Positions 37,390-45,780 of a DNA stretch of 64,000 bases are shown one piece after another. Every line of letters starts with the position of its first letter. Within the stretch, counting starts at the first letter, position 1. A program made the position numbers and the translations under genes. This DNA comes from Rhizobium sp. FY34 (GTDB lineage: Bacteria; Pseudomonadota; Alphaproteobacteria; Rhizobiales; Rhizobiaceae): contig NZ_STFZ01000014.1 of the NCBI RefSeq assembly GCF_005222845.1, positions 337,517 through 401,516 of the forward strand, in the 5' to 3' direction. Under the pieces are notes generated by a model that had not been told where the DNA came from, did not search any database, and was given only the letters and a program-made list of their open reading frames with translations.

Positions 37390-38763
37390 ATGACGGACTG
37401 GCTGGATGCAGCCCTTGCCTATGCGAGCGGCTGGTTGGATTATCAGATGCAGGCAAGCGGGCTTCCCGGTTGCGTGCTGGCCGTTGCTAAGGGGCAGGAC
37501 CTGTTGTTCGAGCGGGCCTATGGTGTCAGTGACCTGTTTACCAATGAGGTTCTGACACCGCGTCATCGCTTCCGCGTCGCCTCGCATTCCAAGACCTTCA
37601 CGGCTGTCGGTATCATGAAGTTGCAGGAGGCCGGGCGCCTGCATCTGGATGACGCTGTTTCACAATACGTGCCGGGGCTGGATGTGGGTGTGGCTGCAAC
37701 CACCATTGGCCAGCTCCTGTCGCATTCGGCCGGCCTCATGCGCGATGGCACGTATGCGCCGCACTGGCAGGTGCGCGATAGCTTCTTTGATGCGCAGCAG
37801 CTGTGCGCGCAATTGTCTGAACCGCTCACTCTCGAAACCAATACCCGCTTCAAGTATTCCAATCTCGGCTATGGTCTGCTCGGCCTTGTCATCGAGGCGA
37901 TCACCGGCGAGGATTATGGCAACTGGATCGAGCGTGAGGTTGTTGCAGCCTCCGGTCTGGCTGAAACCACGTTCGATATGCCGACTGACGGGAGCGCGCC
38001 CCTCTCATCGGGCCATAGCGGCAAGCTGCCCAATGGCCGCGGCCGGATTTTTGGCAATCAGGCCACCCATGCGCTGGCCTCGGCCACCGGCTTTGTCAGC
38101 ACGGCTGCCGATCTGGCACGCTTTTTTGCGCTTATTCATCCGGGTGCGGATGAGGCTGTCCTGTCACCCGCCAGTCGTCGGGAAATGACGCGGCGTCACT
38201 GGCATTTGCCGGGCGAGGGCGAGAAGCGTCACTATGGCCTTGGCACGATCTGCATGGATATCGATGCCCAGGCCGTGTTTGGTCATGCGGGTGCCTTTCC
38301 CGGCTTCATCAGCCGGACATCGGTGATCGAAAAATCGGGCCTCAGCGTTTCGATCGTTACCAATGCCATCGATGGCATGGCGAATGCCTGGGTGGAGGGG
38401 GTTATCTCGATTTTCGGCCTGTTCGCCGAAATTGGCAAGCCGCAGGCGACGGTCGCCGATTGGGACGCGCGCTTCTGGACGATCTGGGGAGCCTGCGATC
38501 TCGTGCCTGCCGGCGATAAGGTACTGATTGCCGATCCTGCCGCACTTCGTCCCTTTGCCGATCGTGGGGAAGTCACGGTCGCGGATCGGCTGAACGGCTA
38601 TATTTCACGCTCGAACGGCTTTGGCAGCTATGGCGAACCGGTGCGCCGGGAAATGTCGCAGACCGGTGCCATGACGCGCCTTATGCTCGGCGGCAATGAA
38701 TTGCTGCCCGATGCGCAAAACCTTGCAATCGATTACGACGCTGCCCTTATGGCAGATGGATAG
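37390..38763 (+). CDS. Serine beta-lactamase-family hydrolase (class C/D-aminopeptidase-like)
   Basis: This 457-residue protein has the penicillin-recognising fold motifs: Ser65-x-x-Lys68 (SHSK), Tyr156-Ser-Asn (YSN) and a late HAG in place of KTG (VFGHAGAFPG). No signal peptide is visible, which argues against a resistance enzyme and for an intracellular esterase, amidase or aminopeptidase acting on what the upstream importer brings in. AAAGGAAA precedes ATG 37390, 20 bases after the ATPase stop. The C-terminal 100 residues look like an extra small domain. Confidence 0.85.
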   Translation: MTDWLDAALAYASGWLDYQMQASGLPGCVLAVAKGQDLLFERAYGVSDLFTNEVLTPRHRFRVASHSKTFTAVGIMKLQEAGRLHLDDAVSQYVPGLDVGVAATTIGQLLSHSAGLMRDGTYAPHWQVRDSFFDAQQLCAQLSEPLTLETNTRFKYSNLGYGLLGLVIEAITGEDYGNWIEREVVAASGLAETTFDMPTDGSAPLSSGHSGKLPNGRGRIFGNQATHALASATGFVSTAADLARFFALIHPGADEAVLSPASRREMTRRHWHLPGEGEKRHYGLGTICMDIDAQAVFGHAGAFPGFISRTSVIEKSGLSVSIVTNAIDGMANAWVEGVISIFGLFAEIGKPQATVADWDARFWTIWGACDLVPAGDKVLIADPAALRPFADRGEVTVADRLNGYISRSNGFGSYGEPVRREMSQTGAMTRLMLGGNELLPDAQNLAIDYDAALMADG

Positions 38764-38783
38764 TCCATCTGCGCTGAGATCCG

Positions 38784-38817
38784 GGGATCGGGCAGAGGTT
38801 TAAACCTGTCCGATCCC
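38784..38817. terminator. Bidirectional hairpin terminator between convergent genes
   Basis: GGGATCGG (38784-38791) pairs with CCGATCCC (38810-38817), with further near-pairing inside (CAG-AGGTTTAAACCT-GT). TTGTTGTT follows on the plus strand. It sits between the convergent stops of the beta-lactamase-like gene and the minus-strand binding protein. Confidence 0.7.
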
Positions 38818-38837
38818 TTGTTGTTCAATGTAACCGC

Positions 38838-40103
38838 TTATTTGCCAAGCGAGGCCTTGATCTTCGATACCTCGTCGGACGCCATCTGCCCAACCGTCGT
38901 CACTTGACCATCGGTGATCTTCCAGAGGCGGAAAGGACCGGTGATATCACCATACTGGTCAAAGCTGACAGGGCCGATGACGCCTTCATATTTGATCGGC
39001 TTGCCCTCTTTCAGCAGTGCCAGGGCCTTTTCAAATTCCGCCTTGCCGGCATGGATCGGCGTTCCGCCCGGTGCCGTCACCTCTGTAATTGCAGCCTTGA
39101 TGGCCGCCTTGTCTGCCTTGCCGGCCTTGGCAATGGCCAGCGCCACGATGGCACCGGCATCATAGGAGCGGTCTGCAGCCGGCGCAGAGGGTGCGATGCC
39201 GCCCGAGAACTTTTCGTAATTGGCGTTGAAATACTCGGTGGACGCCGTCGGCGTCGTGCCGGACGAGGTGCCATAGGCGGCATTCAGGTACTGGGCGCCG
39301 ACGCTTGCGATGAAATCCTTGGAGTTCATGCCGTCATTGAACAGGAATTTCTGCACGCCGCCGCCGGAAATCCAGGCGCGGGCAATGGTTGCGCCATCCA
39401 CCGGGGTCGAGACAAGGTAGAGCGCATCCGGTTCGCCGGTCATGGCGACGGAGGCTTCCGACGAATAGCTCGCCTGCTTTTCATTGTACGGCGTTGTCGA
39501 GGAAATCGTACCGCCAAGCTTGGTATAGGCGGCGGTGAATTCGCGCACCAGGTTCTTGCCGAAATCATTGTTGACGTGAATGATGGTGATCTTCTTCAGG
39601 CCCTGGTCGAGCGCATATTTGGCCGCAGCCGTGCCCTGCAGCGCATCGGATGTGATGGTGCGGAAGAACACGCCGTTAGTCTTGCCGTCGCGGCCAAGCG
39701 CCGTCAGCGTGGGCGAAGAGGAGGCGGGTGAAACTTGCACGACGCCGGCTGGCGCCGTCACCGAGGTGAGGATCGGGATCGACACCGACGAAATGATGCC
39801 ACCGATGATGACCGGCACCTTCTTGATATTGACGAGCTGGGTCGCCTGATCGACGGCGACATTGCCCTGGCTCTGGCTGTCGCGGGTGTCCATCACCAGC
39901 TTGCAGCCGCCGACGCCGCCGGCCTCGTTGAAATCACGGAAAGCCATTTCGACGGATTTCGCACCCGCCTTGCCATATTCGCCGGCAGGGCCGGTCAGCT
40001 CCATGACAACACCGACGGTGATATCGCAGCTTTGCGCGAAGGCCGGTGAGGCGCCAAGCGCAAGACCGGCAAGCATGGTGGATGTAAGGACCAGTTGTCT
40101 CAT
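38838..40103 (-). CDS. HAAT-type ABC transporter substrate-binding protein
   Basis: This 421-residue periplasmic binding protein of the Leu/Ile/Val family has a signal peptide (MRQLVLTSTMLAGLALGASPAFA) and domain landmarks VGVVMELTGPAGEYGKAG and IIGGIISSVSIPILTSV. It is last in a four-gene minus-strand operon. Its membrane and ATPase partners are the divergent livGFHM genes at 42345-45776. ATG 40103 is preferred because it begins the signal peptide. An ATG six codons earlier (40121) has an equally good ribosome-binding site created by an 18-base tandem duplication. Confidence 0.92.
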   Translation of the reverse strand: MRQLVLTSTMLAGLALGASPAFAQSCDITVGVVMELTGPAGEYGKAGAKSVEMAFRDFNEAGGVGGCKLVMDTRDSQSQGNVAVDQATQLVNIKKVPVIIGGIISSVSIPILTSVTAPAGVVQVSPASSSPTLTALGRDGKTNGVFFRTITSDALQGTAAAKYALDQGLKKITIIHVNNDFGKNLVREFTAAYTKLGGTISSTTPYNEKQASYSSEASVAMTGEPDALYLVSTPVDGATIARAWISGGGVQKFLFNDGMNSKDFIASVGAQYLNAAYGTSSGTTPTASTEYFNANYEKFSGGIAPSAPAADRSYDAGAIVALAIAKAGKADKAAIKAAITEVTAPGGTPIHAGKAEFEKALALLKEGKPIKYEGVIGPVSFDQYGDITGPFRLWKITDGQVTTVGQMASDEVSKIKASLGK

Positions 40104-40135
40104 CTCATTCCCCTTTTTCATGTCATTCCCCTTTG
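40100..40135 (-). repeat. Tandem 18-base duplication of ribosome-binding site and start codon
   Basis: On the minus strand two adjacent 18-base units, CAAAGGGGAATGACATGA and AAAAGGGGAATGAGATGA, differ at two positions. Each contains a GGGGA ribosome-binding site and an ATG. The first unit also contains the TGA stop of the aldo/keto reductase, so translation of the binding protein can be coupled at two in-frame starts six codons apart. Confidence 0.85.
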
Positions 40136-41169
40136 TTGAGATTGTATTTCATGATGCTGCCGTGACGCCCCGTGCGGTCGCGCTCGAGGGTATAGACGTC
40201 GCCTTCCAGCTCGTTTGCGCCGCCCAGCGCCTGATCGATCTCGAAGAGATCGGCATCGGAGAGGGCAATGGTGGCGATGGCGAGATTGGAGGGGAGGTGG
40301 TCGCGGTTGCGCGCGCCGACGATGACAGCCGATACGCCGGGCTTGCGTAACATGGCTGCACTGGCAATCGTCGCGATATCGGTGGCATGCCTGTCGGCGA
40401 CCTTGCGCAGGGCTGACAGAAGCGACTGGAAGAGATCCCAGCCGCCGAGATCATCGATGATCAGCTTGTATTTCGTGAGTGAGCGGTTTTCGAGCGGATG
40501 CTCGGGCTCCTGCCTGCCCAGCCAGCGGTCGGAGAGAAAGCCGCCGGCCACGGTGCCATAGCAGAACAGCGCAAAATCATTGGCTTTGCCAAGCGCCACC
40601 ATGCGCTTTTCCGGGCGCCGGTCGAGCAGAGAATATTGCAGCTGCAGCGAGGTGAAGGGAATGCCGGCATCGAGGATGGCCTCCACATGCTCGCTATCGA
40701 AATTGGTGCCGCTGATCTTGTTGATCTTGCCGTCGGCCTGCAATTCCTTCAGCCAGCCCAGCGTGTCGAGCCAGGCCGGCATGTCATAATCCCACCAGTG
40801 AAACTGCACGAGATCCAGGCAATCGAGGTTGAGGCGCTGGCGCGATGTGTCGATCACGCTTTCCACATAGGCCTTGGTAATGGTCGGCAGAACGCCAAGA
40901 TCCGGCACGAATTTCGTATGAACCCGGATGCGCTCCAGGGCCTGTGCACCATGAAGGTCGCGGTAGCGCAGCCGGAAGCGGCCGATCAGATCCTCGACGC
41001 CGGTATAGATATCGGCACAGTCGAACGTGGTAATGCCGGCATCGGCAAAGGCCACCATGTCGTCGATCGCTAGAGCCTGGTCCACCGCGCCATGGCCGCC
41101 GGCCAGTTGCCAGCCGCCGCGAATGACGCGGGATATCTCATAACCGGGGGCGATGGTGATGCGCTGCAT
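40123..41169 (-). CDS. Aldo/keto reductase
   Basis: This 348-residue NAD(P)H-dependent oxidoreductase has the aldo/keto tetrad Asp50, Tyr55 (FDCADIY), Lys86 (HTKF) and His124 (QFHWW), and the late cofactor loop VSAVIVGARNRDHL. It shares the QFHWW motif and overall plan with the reductase part of the fusion protein at 45781 on the other arm of the divergon. The frame is open to 41262, but ATG 41169 gives the usual N-terminus. It begins 5 bases after the TIGR04076-like gene. The substrate is unknown. Confidence 0.9.
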   Translation of the reverse strand: MQRITIAPGYEISRVIRGGWQLAGGHGAVDQALAIDDMVAFADAGITTFDCADIYTGVEDLIGRFRLRYRDLHGAQALERIRVHTKFVPDLGVLPTITKAYVESVIDTSRQRLNLDCLDLVQFHWWDYDMPAWLDTLGWLKELQADGKINKISGTNFDSEHVEAILDAGIPFTSLQLQYSLLDRRPEKRMVALGKANDFALFCYGTVAGGFLSDRWLGRQEPEHPLENRSLTKYKLIIDDLGGWDLFQSLLSALRKVADRHATDIATIASAAMLRKPGVSAVIVGARNRDHLPSNLAIATIALSDADLFEIDQALGGANELEGDVYTLERDRTGRHGSIMKYNLNKGE

Positions 41170-41174
41170 GGGAA

Positions 41175-41522
41175 TTACTTTTCTTGAAGGGGAACGGCTG
41201 TGGTTTGCGCATGGCTGAAACGGCGAAGGCCGGTGCGCCTTATCCTCAGCCGCGTCGAACAATTGGGATCGGGACAGGCAATGTCGGCATCCGTCGTCAT
41301 CCAGTCATGGGCATGAGTGGGTCGCTGCTTGGCAGCCAGCAGCGGCAGTACGGCGGCAAGCGAATAGATCGACATGCCCTGTCCGGGCGGCATATGCAGC
41401 ATCTCGCCCTGCAATTCGAAGTAATCGCCGGGCTTTGCGCCGCAATAGACCTTGCCGCCTTCCGGCACGATGACCTCGACCCGCAGGTCGAAAAGCTCGA
41501 ATGTATCGTCTAGGCTGCTCAT
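41175..41522 (-). CDS. TIGR04076-like uncharacterised small protein
   Basis: This 115-residue cytoplasmic protein with FDLRVEVIV, GDYFELQGEMLHMPPGQGMSIYSLAAVLPLL and a late CPDPNCSTRLRI resembles the TIGR04076 family, small proteins of unknown function with a beta-strand/loop plan. The cysteine pair in CPDPNC could bind metal. ATG 41522 follows GAGGAG. It is placed between the GntR regulator (10 bases upstream) and an aldo/keto reductase. No role is established. Confidence 0.7.
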   Translation of the reverse strand: MSSLDDTFELFDLRVEVIVPEGGKVYCGAKPGDYFELQGEMLHMPPGQGMSIYSLAAVLPLLAAKQRPTHAHDWMTTDADIACPDPNCSTRLRIRRTGLRRFSHAQTTAVPLQEK

Positions 41523-41532
41523 TGCTCGCTCC

Positions 41533-42255
41533 TCATGCTGCTTCCTCGCCGGCATCGAGACGCCCGCGCACCAGATCGAAGGAGCGACCGATATCATTGG
41601 CCAGCGCCTCGACGGCTGCCGTCTCATTGCGCGCCTCTAGCGCTTCCACCATCATCCAATGGTGATTGGTGGCGGCAAGTCCGCCCTGTTCGTCGTGGAT
41701 ATGGGCGGCGGCACGCACCACTGGGCCAGATTGCAGCCAGAGGCTTTCCACCATGGGGATGAGCACCTGAGAGCCAGCGGCCCGGTAGATCTGGAAATGG
41801 AAGCGCTGGTTGATTTCCGAGGTTACCGGCGCAATATCCTGGCCGTGGCGGGCAAAGGCTGCCTCGCAATCCCGGTTGATCTGCTTGAGCCCTTCCAGAT
41901 CGTTCGCCGTCAGCCGCGTGCAGGCGAGCGCCACCAGACGGCCTTCGATGAGAATGCGGGCGCGCTCCAGATCATCCAGCCGTTGGCGGGTGATCAGCGG
42001 CACGCGCACCGAGCGGTTGGGCAGCGCTTCCAGCGCCTGTTCGGAGACGAGCCGCCCGAGAGCCTCGCGTACCGGCATGGTGCTGGTCTTCAGCCGGTCC
42101 GCCAGATCGACAATGCGCAGCATATCGCCGGCCGAAAATCCGCCATTGATCAGCGTGCGGCGCAGCTGGCCATAGACGCGGTCCTGCACGGTCTCTCGCC
42201 CGACGGGGGTGAGGAGATCATCCATCTGGCTAACCGTTTCCGTCATTCCTGCCAT
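41533..42255 (-). CDS. GntR-family (FadR/FCD-type) transcriptional regulator
   Basis: This 240-residue regulator has an N-terminal winged helix (VYGQLRRTLINGGFSAGDMLRI and TSTMPVREALGRLVSEQALE) and a C-terminal FCD helical domain with His residues suitable for metal and ligand binding (FHFQIYRAAGS, NHHWMMVEAL). ATG 42255 follows AAAGG. An in-frame ATG lies three codons later. It heads the minus-strand operon and is divergent from livGFHM with a short gap holding two palindromes, so it very probably controls both arms. Confidence 0.9.
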   Translation of the reverse strand: MAGMTETVSQMDDLLTPVGRETVQDRVYGQLRRTLINGGFSAGDMLRIVDLADRLKTSTMPVREALGRLVSEQALEALPNRSVRVPLITRQRLDDLERARILIEGRLVALACTRLTANDLEGLKQINRDCEAAFARHGQDIAPVTSEINQRFHFQIYRAAGSQVLIPMVESLWLQSGPVVRAAAHIHDEQGGLAATNHHWMMVEALEARNETAAVEALANDIGRSFDLVRGRLDAGEEAA

Positions 42256-42274
42256 TGTGCGCCTTTCAGGAAAT

Positions 42275-42322
42275 ATCGGTTGATTTTCGTTTAGACCTAA
42301 AGTTTGATCAAACATCACCGAT
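42275..42322. promoter_or_regulatory. Candidate GntR operators in the divergent promoter
   Basis: Two palindromes lie side by side between the divergent starts: TTTAGACCTAAA (42290-42301) and the perfect GTTTGATCAAAC (42302-42313). They are flanked by a wider imperfect pair, ATCGGTTGAT (42275-42284) and ATCACCGAT (42314-42322). Nested symmetry of this kind fits dimeric FCD-GntR binding. Confidence 0.65.
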
Positions 42323-42344
42323 CAAATCAAGGCCTCATTTGAAG

Positions 42345-43157
42345 ATGACTGCCGAATCATTCCAGCCACCCGCACCGCCCTTCAATGCAGCAGCGACGTC
42401 TGCCATCGAGGCGCGGCATCTGACCAAGCGGTTTGATGGCCTCACCGTCGTTTCCGATATGTCGCTCACGGTCGGGCAGGGGGAAATGGTCGGGCTGATC
42501 GGCCCGAACGGTGCCGGCAAGACCACCATGTTCAACCTGCTGGCCGGCAGCTTGGCGCCCACCGCTGGCGAAATCTGGATTGCCGGTCGCGAAGTATCGG
42601 GCGATCCGCCGGAAAAGCGCATCGCCCATGGCGTCGCCCGCACCTTCCAGATTCCGCGGCCCTTTGCCGAAATGAGCGTGCTGGAAAACCTGCTGGTCGG
42701 CGCGCAGAAACAGCATGGCGAGCGGCTCTTTGCCAACTTCCTCACCCCCGGTCTGGTGCGGCGCGAAGAAAAGACCGCACTGGACAAGGCGCACACACTT
42801 CTCGATTTCGTCACGCTTTCACGGCTGGCGCATGAGCCGGCGCGGGTGCTGTCGGGCGGGCAGCGCAAGCTTCTGGAACTGGCGCGCGTGCTGATGGCCG
42901 ATCCTCAGGTAATCCTGCTCGATGAACCGGCAGCCGGTGTCAATCCGGCCCTTCTGGAGGTGATCATCGAGCGGGTGGTGGCGCTCAACGAACAGGGAAA
43001 ATCGATCCTGCTGATCGAGCACAACATGGACATGGTCTCGCGGCTCTGCTCGCGCGTGGTGGCCATGGCGCTCGGCAGGCCACTGGCGGAAGGATCGCCC
43101 GCCGATGTCGCGGCCAATCCGGCCGTCATTGAAGCCTATCTCGGAGGTGTCGCATGA
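42345..43157 (+). CDS. livG: ABC transporter ATP-binding protein (LivG family)
   Basis: This 270-residue ATPase has Walker A GPNGAGKTT at about residues 53-61, signature LSGGQRKLLELARVL and Walker B VILLDEPAAGVNP. The first 20 residues (PPAPPFNAAATS) form a short extension not usual in LivG. The frame is open from 42255, but ATG 42345 is the best start. It is first in the plus-strand arm of the divergon. The binding protein for this importer is on the opposite arm. Confidence 0.92.
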   Translation: MTAESFQPPAPPFNAAATSAIEARHLTKRFDGLTVVSDMSLTVGQGEMVGLIGPNGAGKTTMFNLLAGSLAPTAGEIWIAGREVSGDPPEKRIAHGVARTFQIPRPFAEMSVLENLLVGAQKQHGERLFANFLTPGLVRREEKTALDKAHTLLDFVTLSRLAHEPARVLSGGQRKLLELARVLMADPQVILLDEPAAGVNPALLEVIIERVVALNEQGKSILLIEHNMDMVSRLCSRVVAMALGRPLAEGSPADVAANPAVIEAYLGGVA

Positions 43158-43900
43158 CCAATACCGTTCTTGCGACGTCTTTGCTTGTGGCGGGTTATGA
43201 GCCGGATCTGCCGATCGTGCGTGGCGTGGATTTTGCCGTCACGAAGGGCGAGATTGTCATACTTCTGGGGCCGAACGGTGCGGGAAAATCCACCTTCGTC
43301 AAGGCGATTGCCGGCATGGTGCCGGTGCATTCCGGCACGATCCATCTGGCGGGCCGCGATATCACCAGGGTTGCGCCGCATCGCAAGCTGGCGGAAGGTC
43401 TGGCCTTCGTGCCGCAGACGGAGAACGTCTTTGCCAGCATGAGCATTCTGGAAAACCTGCAGATTGCCGTGGCTCTTCTGCCCAAGGCTCAGCGCGCCGC
43501 CAAGATCGATGCCCTGTTTGCCCGCTTTCCGGATCTGGCGATCAAGCCTACGCGTTTGGCCGGCGCCCTTTCCGGCGGGCAGCGGCAGATGCTGGCGGTC
43601 GCACGGGCGCTGGCGCTCGATCCGCCGGTTCTCATTCTGGACGAACCCTCGGCCGGGCTTTCTCCCAAAACCGTTGGCGAGGTATTTGCCATGCTCAAGC
43701 GCATCAATGGCGATGGCGTGACGATCATTCTCGTCGAACAGAACGTCAAGGCCGCCATGGCGATTGCCGATCGTGCCGTCATCCTGGCAGAGGGGCGCAT
43801 TGCCCATGAAGGCACGCCGGCGGAACTCGCCGATGATCCGCTGATCGGCAAGATCTATCTCGGCACGGCACGGCATGTATCGAGCGAGGCCGCCCTATGA
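43154..43900 (+). CDS. livF: ABC transporter ATP-binding protein (LivF family)
   Basis: This 248-residue ATPase has Walker A GPNGAGKST near residue 39, signature LSGGQRQML and Walker B LILDEPSAGLSP, followed by the D-loop typical of LivF. It overlaps livG and livH by ATGA at both ends, so all genes of this arm are translationally coupled. Confidence 0.93.
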   Translation: MTNTVLATSLLVAGYEPDLPIVRGVDFAVTKGEIVILLGPNGAGKSTFVKAIAGMVPVHSGTIHLAGRDITRVAPHRKLAEGLAFVPQTENVFASMSILENLQIAVALLPKAQRAAKIDALFARFPDLAIKPTRLAGALSGGQRQMLAVARALALDPPVLILDEPSAGLSPKTVGEVFAMLKRINGDGVTIILVEQNVKAAMAIADRAVILAEGRIAHEGTPAELADDPLIGKIYLGTARHVSSEAAL

Positions 43901-44808
43901 ACCCGCAATTCCTCATGGATGGGCTAATTGCCGGCGCCATTATCGGGCTCGGTGCCATCGGCGTGACGCTCACCTATTCGATCCTGCGCTTTTCCAACTT
44001 CGCCCATGGCGAGCTTTTATCCTGGGGCGCCTATCTGGCGCTCGGTATCAGCGGCGCGCTCGGCTTTCTTGCCGCCGGGCTCAAACAGCCCATTGGCCCG
44101 TTTTCGTTTGGCTGGTCGCTGCCGATTGCTGCCGTCCTCGCCATCATCCTCACCGGGCTTCTGGCGCTGGCCGTCGATGCGGCCCTGTTTTCCAGCTTCC
44201 GGCGGCGCGGCAGCGCCATCATCATCATGGTCATGGCAAGCTTTGGCGCCTCGCTTGCGCTGCGCAGCCTGCTAGAATTCTTCTTTACCTCCAAGCCCGC
44301 CTATTTCACGCAGGCGCTGCAGATCGCCATGAAGCTCGGCGGCGGCCTGCGCGCCACGCCGGACCAGCTGGCCATGCTGGTCGTGGCGCTGGTCTCGGTG
44401 ATTGCCGTCCATCTGGTGATGACCCGCACGGATATCGGCCGGGCCATGCGCGCCGTCAGCGAAAACCCGTCGCTTGCCGGCATTGCCGGCATCGATGTGC
44501 GCCGCGTCATCCGCACTGTCTGGTTTCTCGGTGCCGCACTTGCCTGCATTGCTGGCATGATGAGCGGCCTGATCATCCAGATCCGTCCCTATCTCGGCCA
44601 TGACCTGCTGCTGCCGCTGTTTGCCGCGGCCATTCTCGGCGGCATTGGCTCGGTGCCGGGCGCCATGATTGCCGGCCTGATCATCGGATTGTGCGAGGCC
44701 TTCACCGTGCAGATCATCGGTGCCGAATGGCGCTCGGCGGTCTCCTTCGCCATTCTCATTGCCGTCCTTCTCGTTCGTCCTCGCGGCCTGTTTGGAAAAG
44801 CATCATGA
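43897..44808 (+). CDS. livH: Branched-chain-amino-acid-type ABC transporter permease (LivH family)
   Basis: This 303-residue polytopic membrane protein has the LivH block VTLTYSILRFSNFAHGELLSWGAY near residue 25 and the coupling loop TDIGRAMRAVSENPSLAGIAGI near residue 185. It is preceded and followed by ATGA overlaps with livF and livM. The gene order here is livGFHM, unlike HMGF in the importer at the left end of the window, so the two systems are not recent duplicates. Confidence 0.93.
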   Translation: MNPQFLMDGLIAGAIIGLGAIGVTLTYSILRFSNFAHGELLSWGAYLALGISGALGFLAAGLKQPIGPFSFGWSLPIAAVLAIILTGLLALAVDAALFSSFRRRGSAIIIMVMASFGASLALRSLLEFFFTSKPAYFTQALQIAMKLGGGLRATPDQLAMLVVALVSVIAVHLVMTRTDIGRAMRAVSENPSLAGIAGIDVRRVIRTVWFLGAALACIAGMMSGLIIQIRPYLGHDLLLPLFAAAILGGIGSVPGAMIAGLIIGLCEAFTVQIIGAEWRSAVSFAILIAVLLVRPRGLFGKAS

Positions 44809-45776
44809 CCCTTGATCTTGTCGCCTACGGCGCCTTCTTTCTCACCATGGCGCTGACTTATGCGATCATCTGCCTGGGTCTCAACGTGCAATGGGGCATG
44901 ACGGGCCTGTTCAATGTCGGCATCGCTGCCTTCGTTGCCGTCGGGGCCTATACGTCCGCCATCCTCACCACGCCGGAAACACCGGACCGTTTCGGCGGCT
45001 TCGATCTGCCGATTGCTATTGGCTGGCTGGGGGCAGCTGTGGTCTCCGGTGCGCTTTCCTGGGGTGTCGGTGCGCTGACGATCAGGCTGCGGGCCGATTA
45101 CCTTGCCATTGCCACTTTCGGCGTGGCGGTCACGGTGCAGCTTTGCATGCTCAATCTGCAGCCGCTGACCGGCGGCGCCTTCGGCATCGGCTTCATCCCG
45201 CGGCCTTTTGCGCAGCTGCAGGCGGATGCCTTGCTGTTCAGCCTTGCCAATTGCGGTCTTCTGATGCTCGTCATCGCCGGGCTTTATCTTGGCCTGCAGC
45301 ATGTCGCGAAAAGTCCCTGGGGCCGCGTCCTGCGCGCCATTCGCGAGGATGAAACGGCGGCGCAGGCGCTCGGCAAGCGGCCCATCCGCTTTCGCCTGCA
45401 GGCCTTTACCCTTGGCGGCGCCATCATGGGGCTGGCCGGTGCTGCGCAAGCGCATTTCATCGGCTTCATCGCCCCGGATAATTACATGCCCATCCTCACC
45501 TTCCAGGTCTGGGCCATGCTGATCGTCGGCGGCTCCGGCAACAATCGCGGTGCGATTGCCGGCGCCATCCTTGTCTGGGGCCTCTGGGCGCTGACGGCTG
45601 CTGCCGTCTCCGCCTTCGTGCCGCCGGAGGATCAGGCGCAGGCTGCCGCCCTGCAAATCGTCGCCATTGGCGTCGGGCTCTGCCTGATGCTTCTCCTGCG
45701 CCCGCGCGGTCTCTTCGGCGAGGTAAGCCCGCTTGCCCGCCTGCGCAACACATTGCCCCTATCGGCCAAGGAATAA
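44805..45776 (+). CDS. livM: Branched-chain-amino-acid-type ABC transporter permease (LivM family)
   Basis: This 323-residue second permease has the LivM hallmark LGLNVQWGMTGLFNVGIAAF near residue 24 and the coupling loop SPWGRVLRAIREDETAAQALGK near residue 170. The frame is open from 44691, but ATG 44805 overlaps the livH stop. It is followed after 4 bases by the aldo/keto reductase-Rid fusion, so that enzyme is in the same transcript. Confidence 0.93.
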   Translation: MTLDLVAYGAFFLTMALTYAIICLGLNVQWGMTGLFNVGIAAFVAVGAYTSAILTTPETPDRFGGFDLPIAIGWLGAAVVSGALSWGVGALTIRLRADYLAIATFGVAVTVQLCMLNLQPLTGGAFGIGFIPRPFAQLQADALLFSLANCGLLMLVIAGLYLGLQHVAKSPWGRVLRAIREDETAAQALGKRPIRFRLQAFTLGGAIMGLAGAAQAHFIGFIAPDNYMPILTFQVWAMLIVGGSGNNRGAIAGAILVWGLWALTAAAVSAFVPPEDQAQAAALQIVAIGVGLCLMLLLRPRGLFGEVSPLARLRNTLPLSAKE

Positions 45777-45780
45777 TACA

